From the NCBI GenBank assembly GCA_946811185.2, contig OX328102.1, forward strand, positions 47,779,619 through 47,843,618: 64,000 bases of DNA. The letters are read 5' to 3'. The notes below the pieces were generated by a model. That model made no database searches and was not told the DNA's origin. It saw only the letters and a program-made list of their open reading frames with translations. Position numbers and translations under genes: made by a program. Position 1 is the first letter of the stretch. Every line of letters begins with the position of its first letter. Positions 35,849 to 48,000 of the stretch are shown piece after piece. The stretch is from Hippopus hippopus. Lineage: Eukaryota; Mollusca; Bivalvia; Cardiida; Cardiidae.

Positions 35849-36595
35849 ACCCAAAGGACAAATTTTGAACTGATCCGTAATAAAAGCAACTGCAGACAAC
35901 AAAACTCTATACCAAATAACAAAATCTTAGACTGGTCCAAATTGAAAGCATTTGCAAACTAAATAAACGTGACTCAAAAATTAAAACTTGACTTTGGGAG
36001 AGTAGAAAACACTGTGGGAAAAGGAGAAAATGCTGGTTCCCAGCATTTTCTCCTTTTCTCACAGTGTTTTCAGAAGGCTTCTTCCTCAGGGTCGTTAAAA
36101 CCAGGGATTGTTTGGTAAAGGGTTAAAGGCTTAAATGATGGAATTTCTCTTTGAAAGGGTACGGAAAAAAAAAGTGGGAAAAAGACAAAATGCTGGTTAC
36201 CAGCATAATGGACCTTGTGTGTGAAAGGGTGGAAAAGATTGTGGCAAAGCGAGAAAATGCCGGTTACCAGCGTTTATTCCTTTTTCCCCACAACTGTTTT
36301 CGAAAAGGTTTCTTCCCCAGGGCTGTTTTAACATGAGGTAAAGGGTTAATAACCTATCTTACTCCTTTTTTCTATACCCTTTACCAAACAATAAATTGTT
36401 TTCACGACACTGAGGAAGACACCTTTAGAAAACATTGTTGGAAAGGGAGAAAATGCTGGTGACCAGCATTTTCTTCTTTTCCACAAATGTTTTCTACCCC
36501 ATCAAAGAACTTGGGCTCATTTGTACCACTCTAAATTTGTTGTGTGCAGTTGCTCTCAATTTGGAAGAGTCTAAAATTTGTTGCTTAGGAAAGGA
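35849..36595. mobile_element. M1 run continued: 35905-36125, 36122-36348, 36375-36595
   Basis: A left-end scrap (35849-35904), then a good plus copy, a second plus copy whose core is duplicated (GCTGGTTACCAGCATAATGG then GCCGGTTACCAGCG) sharing its TTAA, and a minus copy. 36596-37169 has nothing recognisable. Confidence 0.8.
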
Positions 36596-37169
36596 AAAAC
36601 TTTGAAAAAATTTGTGGCAAAAGGTGAAATTGCTTTTAGCAAGCCGCATTTTTTTCACACATTAAATATTAGAAAAAAGCATGTTTTCACAAATAAATAG
36701 AATTATTAGGGGCAAAAATTATATAACAGTATTTCATTTAAACTCTAGTTAACCTTCTACCAATTATTTATCAAACATTCCTGTTTTAACCCTCTAGAAA
36801 CAATGGGTATATAATTCTGGCCACCAGACTTTCAGGAATTTTGAATGAAATGTTAAGCTGCCTTTTCGATTGATATTGATAACTAAAAATAGCTGTGTAA
36901 TTAATGTGACAAACATACAAGACATCTACTTCCAAACCTTACAAAAACCAAATAAAATCTGTGCATGTAAGTAGCATAGGATACAAGCAATCCTGCCTTT
37001 CATTCTCTGATGCTGTCGTGAAAAGGTGAAAAAAGATATTGTAAACCACTAGAACTTAAGTTAATTTTGTAAAACCTGTACAGATTTCTCAGTGGTACAA
37101 TTCAAAGAAGCGCAAACTAGTTGATTTCATTGTTAGAAAGATGTTTTGTTTGCAATCATTATCCTCTAT

Positions 37170-37430
37170 TATATGGGTCCGTTATACAATTGATACATCT
37201 ATGAAAAAGGGTTCTATGCATATACAAAAAGTATCAGACCAGGTCAGCCTGCAGAGGCTAACCTGGATCAAAACTTTTTGTTATTGTTATATTTTCTGCA
37301 ATGTCAAAGGAGCATTCTACCTCCAGATTCAGTTGGTTGTTAGACAAAATGGATTTTATTGTTGCATAATTATGTGATCACTTGCTTGGTATACTGCATC
37401 ACACACGATGCATTAACCCTCTTTTTCCAA
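37170..37430. mobile_element. M2 copy, decayed
   Basis: CCAGGTCAGCCTGCAGAGGC hairpin, ACAAAATGGATTTTATTG, GATGCATTAACCCTCTTTTT. An M1 scrap follows at about 37500-37545. Confidence 0.6.
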
Positions 37431-37808
37431 AGCATACCTAATATCATTCATTCTAGATTTTCTATTTATTTGTACAGTTTTTTTCTTCACTGTAGTTGTG
37501 AGCTTTTGAAAACACTACCACAAAAGGAGCAATTGCTTATATCAAGCAAGTATGAAGCATTTGCTAAACACTTTTTACAATCTAACCTTTTCCATATATA
37601 GGCTTCCTTTGAAATACTTTCAGCTACATGAACATGGCAGCGTCATAAAAATCTTAAAAACAAAAACAACTACAGTGAAGTTATTTGCATGTTTAAATGT
37701 AAAAATCGCCTAAGGAATCAATTAACAACATTAAGAAATGATTGAACAAACTGTTTTTTGAAGGAAATGTATTTAGAATCATTTTAATTTAAAAGTGTGA
37801 CATTGGGC

Positions 37809-37814
37809 TTTATT
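37809..37814 (-). terminator. Possible distal poly(A) signal for SET
   Basis: TTTATT on the plus strand reads AATAAA on the minus strand, about 1.27 kb past the long-form stop. It is the nearest canonical hexamer I noticed downstream. It would place the interrupted M1 copy and the 38031-38634 repeat inside the 3' UTR, so a nearer non-canonical signal is equally possible. Confidence 0.25.
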
Positions 37815-37960
37815 TCATGAGCAGTTAATTAGTCTATTTCTGGCAATGTAATGCAAGGTGTATGTGAATATCATCCTACTAAATAAAGCCATTGACGGAT
37901 CACCTGTGGTTTGTAATAATGACTTCTCAATTGAATTGCTTGTAATAATCAAATGGTATG

Positions 37961-38790
37961 TTTAACCCTTTTCCAAACATCGAGTTTTGGACTCTTTCTA
38001 TGTCAAAACATCTGCAGACAACAGATTAACTAGAGGCGCTTGAGCGCCTGTATCGCTCCACAAGCCTGATATTTCTATAATGGCGAAAGGAAGTTTTTAA
38101 CAATTATCATTCAATCCTGCATTTTAGCTCACTGAAGAAACAATTTGGTAGACAACCACCATAGGAACTTACCTGCAAAACAACAATGAAATCCAATGAA
38201 TAGTTTTAGAGAAGAAATTTTTCAAAGATTTTACTTTATACCATAAAAGGAAAATGAGTCTCCCATAAAAGCCATGTTTTTTGACAGATCTTTTTTTTTT
38301 TAAGGAATTCTGTAAACCTGTATCTAAGGAACATTCCTGCAAAATAATAATGCTATCCAAATAGCAGTTTGGGAGGAGAACATTTTTAAAGGTTTTTTAC
38401 TTTGGTTGCCATGGCAACCAGAATTCTTCATGGAACATAATTATTTGAAGGAATTTGAAAGAGGACCACCAAAGGAACATTCCTGTGAAATTTGGTAAAA
38501 ATCCAGTCAATTGTTTCTGAGGAGAAGTTTTTTAAAGAAAAAGTTTACGGACGCACGCACGGACGAACGGACGGACGCACGACAGACACAACGCCATGAC
38601 AATAGCTCTCTGGCCTTTGGCCAGTGGAGCTAAAAATTGTGCACATGAATTTAAGATCTCTAATAGGGTAGAAAATATTGTGGAAAAAGGAGAAAATGCT
38701 GGTTACCAGCATTTTCTCCTTTTCCCACAATGTTTTCAAAAGCCTTCTTTCCCAGGGTCGTGACAACAAGGGATTGTTTTGTTAAGGGTT
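37961..38790 (+). mobile_element. M1 copy split by a 0.6-kb repeat
   Basis: Left TTTAACCCTTTTCCAAACAT to ACAACAGATTAA (38029). The right part resumes near 38645 with CTCTAATAGGGTAGAAAA, has a perfect palindrome and ends TTTTGTTAAGGGTTA. Confidence 0.75.
38031..38634. repeat. Dispersed repeat with GGACG-rich tract
   Basis: Starts TAGAGGCGCTTGAGCGCC and ends GGCCTTTGGCCAGTGGAGCT. It has an ACGGACGCACG tract (38548-38583) and two diverged internal copies of a unit with TCAATG/CCAGTCAATTGTTTCTGA. It resembles a widespread mollusc repeat type (memory only). No ORF. Confidence 0.6.
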
Positions 38791-39079
38791 ACAAAGTAGT
38801 GTGCATGGCAATGATTCAATACATTGGCACCTGCCCTACCTCTTTCCCTGCCAACTGAATACATATGACTCTTTTTGAGGTCTAAAGAGAAATCTTGCTA
38901 TCGAAGACAATGCCATAAACAAAGCTATTTAAAATTAAATCACCATTGGCAGTGAAAAAAAGATTTCATGTTGATTTCCCATGCTTTCAAATTTATCTAT
39001 TGCATTTTTTTTCTGGAGGTAATGAGTTAACAGGGAAAAGCGAGGATCTCCCACAGACTGACGCTTAAAAGTGACGTAA

Positions 39080-42000
39080 TCATCCATCCCCACCACCACC
39101 TCCGCCTTCTTCATCTTGAACTTTACTGTCAGTTTTGTTGCCTGATTTCTCATTGGTCACCAAGCCTTTCCCTCCCTCAGCTTTTGATTGGTCTTCATTT
39201 TCAGCACCTGAGTTTTCATTGGTCACCATGTCTGAAACAGAGTCTGTCCCTCCCCCAGTTTTTGACATATCTTTGTTTACAGCATCTGTATCATTGTCCC
39301 CTTTATCAGCCTTATTGGTCTTACTATCTTCAGCAGTCTTATTGTCTGTTTTATGTTCATCAGCTGATTCTGTCTTACTTTCAGTATCCTCGTTTACATT
39401 TTCACTAACACATGAGATATCATGGTTGCTTATTGAGGTTTCCCGAGGTTTTGACAGTCCTTCACTAGCTGCAGAATCATCTTTTTCATCTTGAGATGTA
39501 TTTGTGGCTGCTGTAGTTTCAAGTTCACTGTCACTTTCGATGAGTTCAACATCATCATCATCTGTAAAAAAATGTTGTATGTAAAAAAATGTTGTATGTA
39601 AACCATTTAACATCTGATACAAATTTATAGTACATGACTTTACAATAGAGTTCCGACTTTTAACGACCTGGAGGAAGAGTGCTCTTGAAAACATTGTAAG
39701 AAAAAGAGAAAATGCTGGTACCCAGCATTTTCTCTTTCTCCTACAAAGTTTTCTTTCTTTCAAAAAAACTATTTTCATTTTTGAGTCATATCTATTTTGT
39801 GGTCTGCAAATGCTTTCAATTTGGACAAGTCTAAAAATTTGCTGTTAGATAGAGGGGAAATGTGGATAATACTGATTTAGTTCTTTTCCAATAAGTATAT
39901 GGTGGGTATTGATAAGTCTTTATGTCATGCTTTTCGGTAATTTATTGGGAAATAATGGTGGGATTTTAAGTTCTGATAATTCATGAATAGGACCAGTGAA
40001 ATTTACAATAAATATTTGAGTAACTCTTCAATGGAAGGTGGAAACAGTAGTTCCCCAAAGCACTAGTTACCTTGATATTTCAGTGCTACCATTCAATCAG
40101 ATGGAAATGTGATGTCAAATATGTGCATTTACCTCACATTTTTTGTGCTTTATTTAATATCGTAATGTGTTCTTGGCGGGGGGGAAATACTGTACATTGA
40201 AACAACAAAGAAGAGGCATGAAGAAGCATGAAATAAATAGAATATTTTTGGGGGGAGGGTGAAAATCCAAATTTATTTCATCGAGTGAACATCTTCGGTA
40301 ATCTTTTCATGAGTAAATCCCTGTGGCGTACCCCCTATATAACACTATTACATTAAAGGCCAGAAATGTTTGGTAAATGTGCGTGAATTATGTCATATTT
40401 CCATCTTTTTGAATGGTATACAGTAGGTAACTAGTGCGCCAGAACTACTGTTTCTGCCCTCAATTGAAGAATTAGAAAATATGAAATTGGTATTTCTCGA
40501 TAAACTACCGAAAAGCATGAAATAATATTACCATCTTCCTCGTCTTCTTCATCTTCCACTTCCAGAAATTCTATAGACTCGTCAGCTATATCTCCAGTAT
40601 CATCATGGTCATCTACTTCATATACTTCATCTACAAAATTATATTTTGAGGTTATTTAACATGCTTGGGTGCAATACTGAATTCTTTTGGATGAGAACAC
40701 TGCAGAACCGGTCTATATTTTGGTCGAGGCGACAACCAAGTCCGAAATATAGACTGGTTCTGCAGTGTACAAATCCCATTGAATCCAGTATTGTACCGAA
40801 GCATGTTAAATGACCTCTTTTTTTCCACACTTCCATATTGACTTTAAAGCAAACGACAAGTATAGGGCCATTTCAATTTAAATAATGATAATAAAAAAAT
40901 CAAAACATATCAAGAGGGTTTTGAAATTGCTTTTTTGACAACAGACTTCGGTAGACTACTCTTACGGTCAAATATCGATATTCTGGACTCTAGCCTCGCT
41001 TTGAAAAATCCATATTAGACTCTTGCCTCGTTCTGAAAAATCCATATTTGACTCTACAGCATCCAATATGGAATAAGATGTTCTGTAGTCTGTACTCATG
41101 TGGTAGTATTAAAGCGATTTCATTGGACGTTAAATTGTAGGTTTGAAATAAAACAGTTTATCATCCCTTAACAAACAATCCTAAGCTTTCACGACCTTGA
41201 AGACACAAGGCTTTTGAAAACATTGCAAAAAAAGGACAAAATGCTGGTAACCAGTAACTCTTTACCAAACGACAAAATGTTACACTGATCCAAATTAAAA
41301 GCAGTTGCAGACGACAATTTTAATGTTGCTCAAAATTGAGAAAATTTTCTTAGAAAGGGTAGAAAACATTATTGGAAAAGGAGAAAATGCTAGTTACCAG
41401 CATTTTCTCCTTTTCCCACTATGTTTTAAAAAAAGTTTCTTTGTCAAGGTCATTTAAAATGTGCATTGTGTGGTAAAGGGTTAACAAACAATCCCAAGCT
41501 TTAATGACCTTGAGGACAGAAGGCTTTTGAAAACATTGTGGGAAAAGGAAAAAATGCTGGTAACCATTAACCATCATTAAAACTAGTGATTGTGTGGAAA
41601 AGGGTTACCTTAGATGGAACAAAGATTAGTTCAATAGATAAATAGAAGAAATATATTACAGACAGAAACATGTTTTTTTTTTTTAGTGTAGAAAGTCATT
41701 GTGGAAAGAGGAGAAATGGCTTGTTAACAGCAATCACTGCCCTGCCACAATTGCTCTCTATGTTAGACATAGTACTTGCAGAAAAAGAATTTTCAACTAT
41801 AAATTGTACACACTATCATCCTCCAGATCATCAATATCACTGTCATCATCACCAACAATCACAACTGAGTCTCCATCACCCTCACTATCATCATCATCAT
41901 CATCATCTGTATGTCCATTCTCCTCCACTTCAATGTCCGGGGCCAGATAGTACTGTAGGGGGTTGGGCCAGATATCATCTTTCAGTATCTGCAAACAACA

Positions 42001-45000
42001 AACAATAGGATACTTGACCTTTATTGTTGTAAAATTCTATTACTTTGGCGGACAGAAAATACCATCATACTTGCTTCTTATGTTATTAGGGGTTCTACAT
42101 TATTGCAGATTTTACATTTTGTGTCATTTCTCTCATGTAGGTGTTTACAAAAATCTGACACAAACTTAAAACATGGTGTGTCCTATACTCTGTTAGACCG
42201 ATAATTGATTGAAAGTTTGCAAAGGATTACTTGATGGTAAGTTGTTCTGTTTATTTTTCTATTCAAGCGTTAGGTCAGCAATAATGTAGGAGCCCAGTAT
42301 ACTTTATATGTCTGGAATGAGACTGAGAGTGCAATTAATTCTTTACCACACGACAAAAAATTAGACTGGTCCAAATTGAAAGGATTTGCAGATGACAAAT
42401 TAAATGTAACTGAAATGATGATTTTTGTTTTGGATGGGGAAGAAAACATTGTGGGAAAAGGAGAAAATGCTGGTTACCAGCATTTTCTCCTTTTCCCACA
42501 ATGTTTTCAAAAGCCTTCTCCTACAGGGGCGTCAAAACTCGGGATTGTGTGGTAATGGGTTAAGAGTAGTTTATGAATGTTGCTCCTGGTCGTCAACCTA
42601 ACAGGTAATTTGTCAACTGCAAATGGTTTGAATTTGGTCCAGTCCAGGTTCTTATTTGATAAAGAGATAAATAACATCTAAACTGTACTCAGCAATTAAA
42701 GAGGAATGAATCTTGTTTATATGGCTTGCATACAAACCCACTGAGAGTTTTGCTCAAGCCGTGTCTCAAACTCAAAAACTTTGTAGACATATAATCCATG
42801 TTCAAATGCTACTACCATAGAGCGACCATGTATCAGCTTTTCAGCTGCTTTTGCAGACAGTTTGGATCTAGATAAGAAGCCACCAGATAAGCAGTCTGAT
42901 CTCTGTATGTTTTCGAGATAGTTGAGCCAAAACCAGCATCAACTCTTTACCACAAAATCCCCACTTTTAATGACTCTGAGAAAGACAGCTCTTGAAAACA
43001 CTTTGGGAAAAGTAAAAAACACTGGTCCTTAGCATTTTTTCTTTTTCCCATAATGTTTTTTACTCTTCAAAAGGCAAATTTCAATTTTTGGGTCACTTTT
43101 ATTTTGTTGTCTGCTAATGTTTCAATCTGGACAAGTGTCAAATTTTGTTGTCTGGTAGAGAGTTAAGTAACCTCCACTGCAAGAAAAAAGTTGTCTGTTA
43201 TAAGTAAAGGAGTCATATCCATTGAGAAAGGCAAAAACTGCAAATAAACACTTACATCTGCAATTTTATCATTCAAGGGACTTCCATTTTCTGTAAACCA
43301 AGAGAAGAACGACCCAACCCTTGGTCCTACCCCTGGCACCCTGCTTTGTAGCTTTTTGGACTGGACTTGCTTGCTGAGATCTTTACCGTCTTTCCACTGG
43401 ATTTCTGTGGACTTGGAATGAGGACGGCCATCTAAACAAGTTCTTAACAAATTAAACACACACATACAGACAGACTTACTCAAGATAATACCTTAACGAT
43501 AAAATTGTAGACTTGTCCAGATTGAAATAATTCACAGACAAAAATGTGACTCAAACGCTGAAATTTGCCTTTAAGAGGGTAGGAAACATTGTTGGGAAAA
43601 GGAGAAAATGCTGGTTATTTTCTCCTTTTCCCACAATGTTTTCAAAGGTCTTTAAGGTTATTAAAACTTTGGCTTCTGTGGTAAATTGTTAACTTTTCAT
43701 CAGACAACCCTTATTTTAACCATCATGGAGAAAGGAGTTTTGTGTTGAAAAAGGACAAAAAAGTTTGCTGCACCCATTTTCCCCTGTTCCACTGTGTTCT
43801 CTTCTCTTTAACCCTTTACAAGACAACAAGTTTTGTCAAAATTGTAACCATTTTCAAACGACAAATAAAGTGTGTTTCACACAAATGGATTTGCTTTTGA
43901 AAGGAAAGAACATGTTGTCGGAAAAGGAGGAAACGCTGTAATCAGCATTTTCTTCTCTTTCACAATATTTTAATAAGTTTTTTTTCCTCAGTGTCATTTA
44001 AACTCGGGATTGCCCTCTGCTTAAAGGTAATGAACTTCTCAATGGAACTAAATTATAACACAAGTCAGAGGCAAAGATAAGATATGCACTGACATTGTAT
44101 TGAAGTAAAAAATCTTCCTTACAATAAATATTGTGGGGACCCATTAACTCTCATCCTGTTAAATTACTTAACTCTTTACCAAACGACAAAATTTTAGACT
44201 GGTCCAAATTGAAAGCATTTGCAGACGACAAAATAAACGTGACTCAAAAATCGAATCTTTTTTGAGAAAGGTAGAAAACATTGTGGAAAATGGAGAAAAT
44301 GCTGGTTACCAGCATTTTCTCCTTTTCCCACAATGTTTTCAAAGGCTTTCTTGCTCAGAGTCGTAAAAAGTCGGGATTGTGTGGTAAAGGGTTAAGCCTT
44401 AACCTGCTAAATAACTTAAATGAAACTTTCAAGCATTTAGTAAAAAAACAGATTAATTCTATTTCAAACATATTTTTTGAAAAAAAAAATCTCCTTATCG
44501 GACAGTGTAGACCCAAGATCAGACTGCACGTTCTGTGCAGTCTGATCTTGATCTACACTGTCCTCAAAAGGTCAGTGAGTCATGCTTAGCAGCCTAAGAG
44601 TTTACCCTCTACCACACTACCCCCAGATAAAACAACCCTGAGGAGAAAGGAGAAATAAAATACTGTGGGAAAAGGAGACGATAACCAGCATTTTCTAGTT
44701 TCCTTGCAATATTTTCCATCTTTTCAAGGACAATTCATATCATTTCAGCTACAAAACTGTGGTCAACAAATGCTTTCAATGTGGAGGTATTTACAATTTT
44801 GACATTTGGTAAAGAAAAAACTGCTTCAGAACAAAACAAATAAACCCACAACATAAGATGTAATGCTTTTAGAATTTCATTACTCCCATTTATTTGCATC
44901 TCTGATACCGAAGTGATGGGACTACATACATGGACGTGCAGCTTACAAAATACAAGGACATGTAAAGCTATTCTAAAAAAAGATATTGCTTGTATCTATA

Positions 45001-48000
45001 AATAGAAAATTCAACCGATTTCTTATTTAATGAAGCGCTCAACCAATACTGTCTGTATCTATAAAAAGAAAATGACATTTATTTCTTATTTAATGAAGTA
45101 TTCAATCGAAACAATCGTAGAAATCATTTCATCTTCTTGCCACAACATAAAAATAGCCACAGCTGTCAAATCAAAAATTATTTTGCAACATGACAAGGTC
45201 TCATTGTAAAACATATAAACCTTTTGAATATAGACAGACAAAAAACCAAACAAAACTGATATGCAAATTCACTATAACAATAAGTATCTTACAGACTTAA
45301 GCCATAGTATATAAATGTACTGAAACATATATTTCATGAGTAGGACCGAACGCAGTGGGTTATCAATCAGAATTGACCATTAACCGACTGCTACCATTAG
45401 TCCACCGAAACATTTTGTTTTTGAAACACTTTGAAAGTGTCTTTTAACTCTTTACCAAACGACAAAATTTTAGACTGATCCAAATTGAAAGCACTTGCAG
45501 ACGACAAAATAAACGTAACCCAAAAATTGAAATTTGTTTCACTCAGGGTAGAAAACATTGTGGGAAAAGAAGAAAATGCTGGTTACCAGCATTTTCTCCT
45601 TTTCCCGCAATGTTTTCAAAAGGCTTCTATCTCAGGGTCGTAAAAACCAGGGATTGTTTGGTAAAGGGTTAAGCAAGAACTTGTTCATATCCTTTGTGTC
45701 ATTTATAATAAGCAACTATTCAGATTTTTACAATCACATTAGATATCAATTTTTTTTCTCAAATAAAACTAAAACTTCAAAAAAAAAAAAATACTAATGT
45801 ATTGTATGGAATTGAGTAAGGGAGTAGGTGGCAAACCATTTACAAAATACGAAAGAAGATTCAGGCAAAAAAAAAATTGGATGCCTCTGCAGGTATTTTC
45901 AGAATTTACTCAGATTTTTACTAAGGATACATTATGATTGATAACATGCGTCATCAATAACATGCATCAATTATGAGGGATCATATTTGAAAAGTATAAT
46001 CATATACTTGATTACCAGCATTTTCTTCTTTTCTTGAATTATTTTCTAAAGCCTTTTGCAAGAGGTTGTAAAAACAGTGAATTATCTGGTATTGGTTAGA
46101 CATTTTACCACAAAATTCTGACTTATAGCTACTCTAAAGAAAATGACTTTAAAACATTTTGGGGAAAAAGAGAAAATGCAGGTAAGCAGCATTTTCTCCT
46201 TTTCCCACAATGTTCTCTACCATCATTTGAAAACCATTTGAATTGTCATCTGTAAATTCTATTGGTATGGACAGGTCAAAATTTTGCTGAGTGGCAAAAG
46301 GTTAGATGCGGTACATTGTAGTCTAATACTTTGATGTTTGATAAAGAAGAAACTGCTCCACAAGGAAAACTAATGACTACCCACAATATAGGGTGTACTG
46401 CTTTTAGAATTTTAATGTCCCCACTTATTTGGATCTCTGATAAGTGATACATGTAGCTTATCAAATACAAAAACGTGTACATGCACTAGGATAGTCTTAA
46501 AATAGATATTGCTTGTATCTATAAATAGAATATGAATTGATTCCACATTTCATGAAATGCCCTTGTCTGTGCATGTCATATTCTTTGAAGATTCTACCTG
46601 TCTGCTACGACCCATCACCCATACCTGTATACCTGGGAATGGTAGGGCTTATACCAAAGCTATTAGCCTATTACCCAAGCATGTAGGGACTCTTTTAATA
46701 AATGGCTGATGCAAAGGTTACTTGCTAGCCGATCATAGCTGAATGAATTGCACCAGGTAACATTTTATTGAGTAAACGTTTATTTCATTTTGAAATTCAA
46801 AGTAACGGTTGTTTTGAAAAGTAGTCCGGTTCTGTACCCAGAATGCCCAAATTAGATAGATGTGTATTTGCAGAATGCCATCTAGAGAGATAATGCATGA
46901 AATGCACTCAATCAAAATTGCATGTATCTATAAATAGAAAATGCAATTAATTTCCTATTTAATGAAATGCTCCATCAAAACAACCATAAAAATCATTTCA
47001 TGTTCTTGCCACAACATAAAATTATCAACAGCTGTCAAATCAAAATTTATTTTGCGACATAACAAGGTCTCATTTGTAAAACATTTGGACCTTTTGAATA
47101 TAAACAGACGAAAACCCAAACAAAACTAATATGCAAATTCAAAATAACACTATGTATTTTAGACACTTAAGCCATAGTATAATAATGTACTTGACCACAT
47201 CCTTAATGAGCAGGACCGAATGCGGTGGGTTATCAATCAGAATTGACCATTCACCCACTGCTACCATTAGTCCGCTCAAACCTTTTGCGTTTATTTTTCA
47301 AAACCCTTGACAGTGTCTTTTCAGCAAAATTTTTTTTATAATCCTTGTATCGTTTTATTAGAAGCAACCATTTACAAATAAGAAAGAAGATTCAGGTAAA
47401 TGAAAAAATTTGAATGGCATTATACATAGCCTCTCCAGGTATTATCAGAATTTACCCCAGAGCTTTACTAAGGATTGTGGGTATGTCACATGATCAATAG
47501 CATGTATCAATTATGAGGATCATATTCAGAAGAGTACAATGCTGTACTTGGTTACCTGCATTTTCTTTTCTTTAAAGGCCCAGTAAAGGCCAAAATACCA
47601 CAGCAGGTGTCACAATACATATAAATTTAAATCATGCCATTTAAAAGTATAGAAAATATTGTGGAGATTATTGTGTTATTATGTGGTCAGGCCATATGTT
47701 TGTCGCTGGCAGAAAAAAGAGTTTTAAAACCAGGCAAAAAGTAAACAAAAGACACAGCTACCTGGCAGGTCTTAGCCTGTTTTTGAAATTAATTTCTCTG
47801 TCAGCGACTAACACTTAGACCGACTGTACAATGACAGATTGTCATCTTCAGAATAATTTCCATATTTTTAAATGGTATGATATAAATTCAAACACATTTA
47901 ATCACTCGCTTTGTTTACATTTGGCCTTTATTGTTACTTTAATTATTTTCAAAAGCCTTTTGGAATGGGTTGTAAAAACAGTAATTGTCTGGTATTGGGT

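Noticed and set aside
38545..38769. ORF with VRPSVRPCVRP
   Set aside because: Encoded by the ACGGACGCACG simple tract and an M1 core.
39135..39494. 119-codon plus-strand ORF
   Set aside because: Antisense shadow of the low-complexity SET exon 7.
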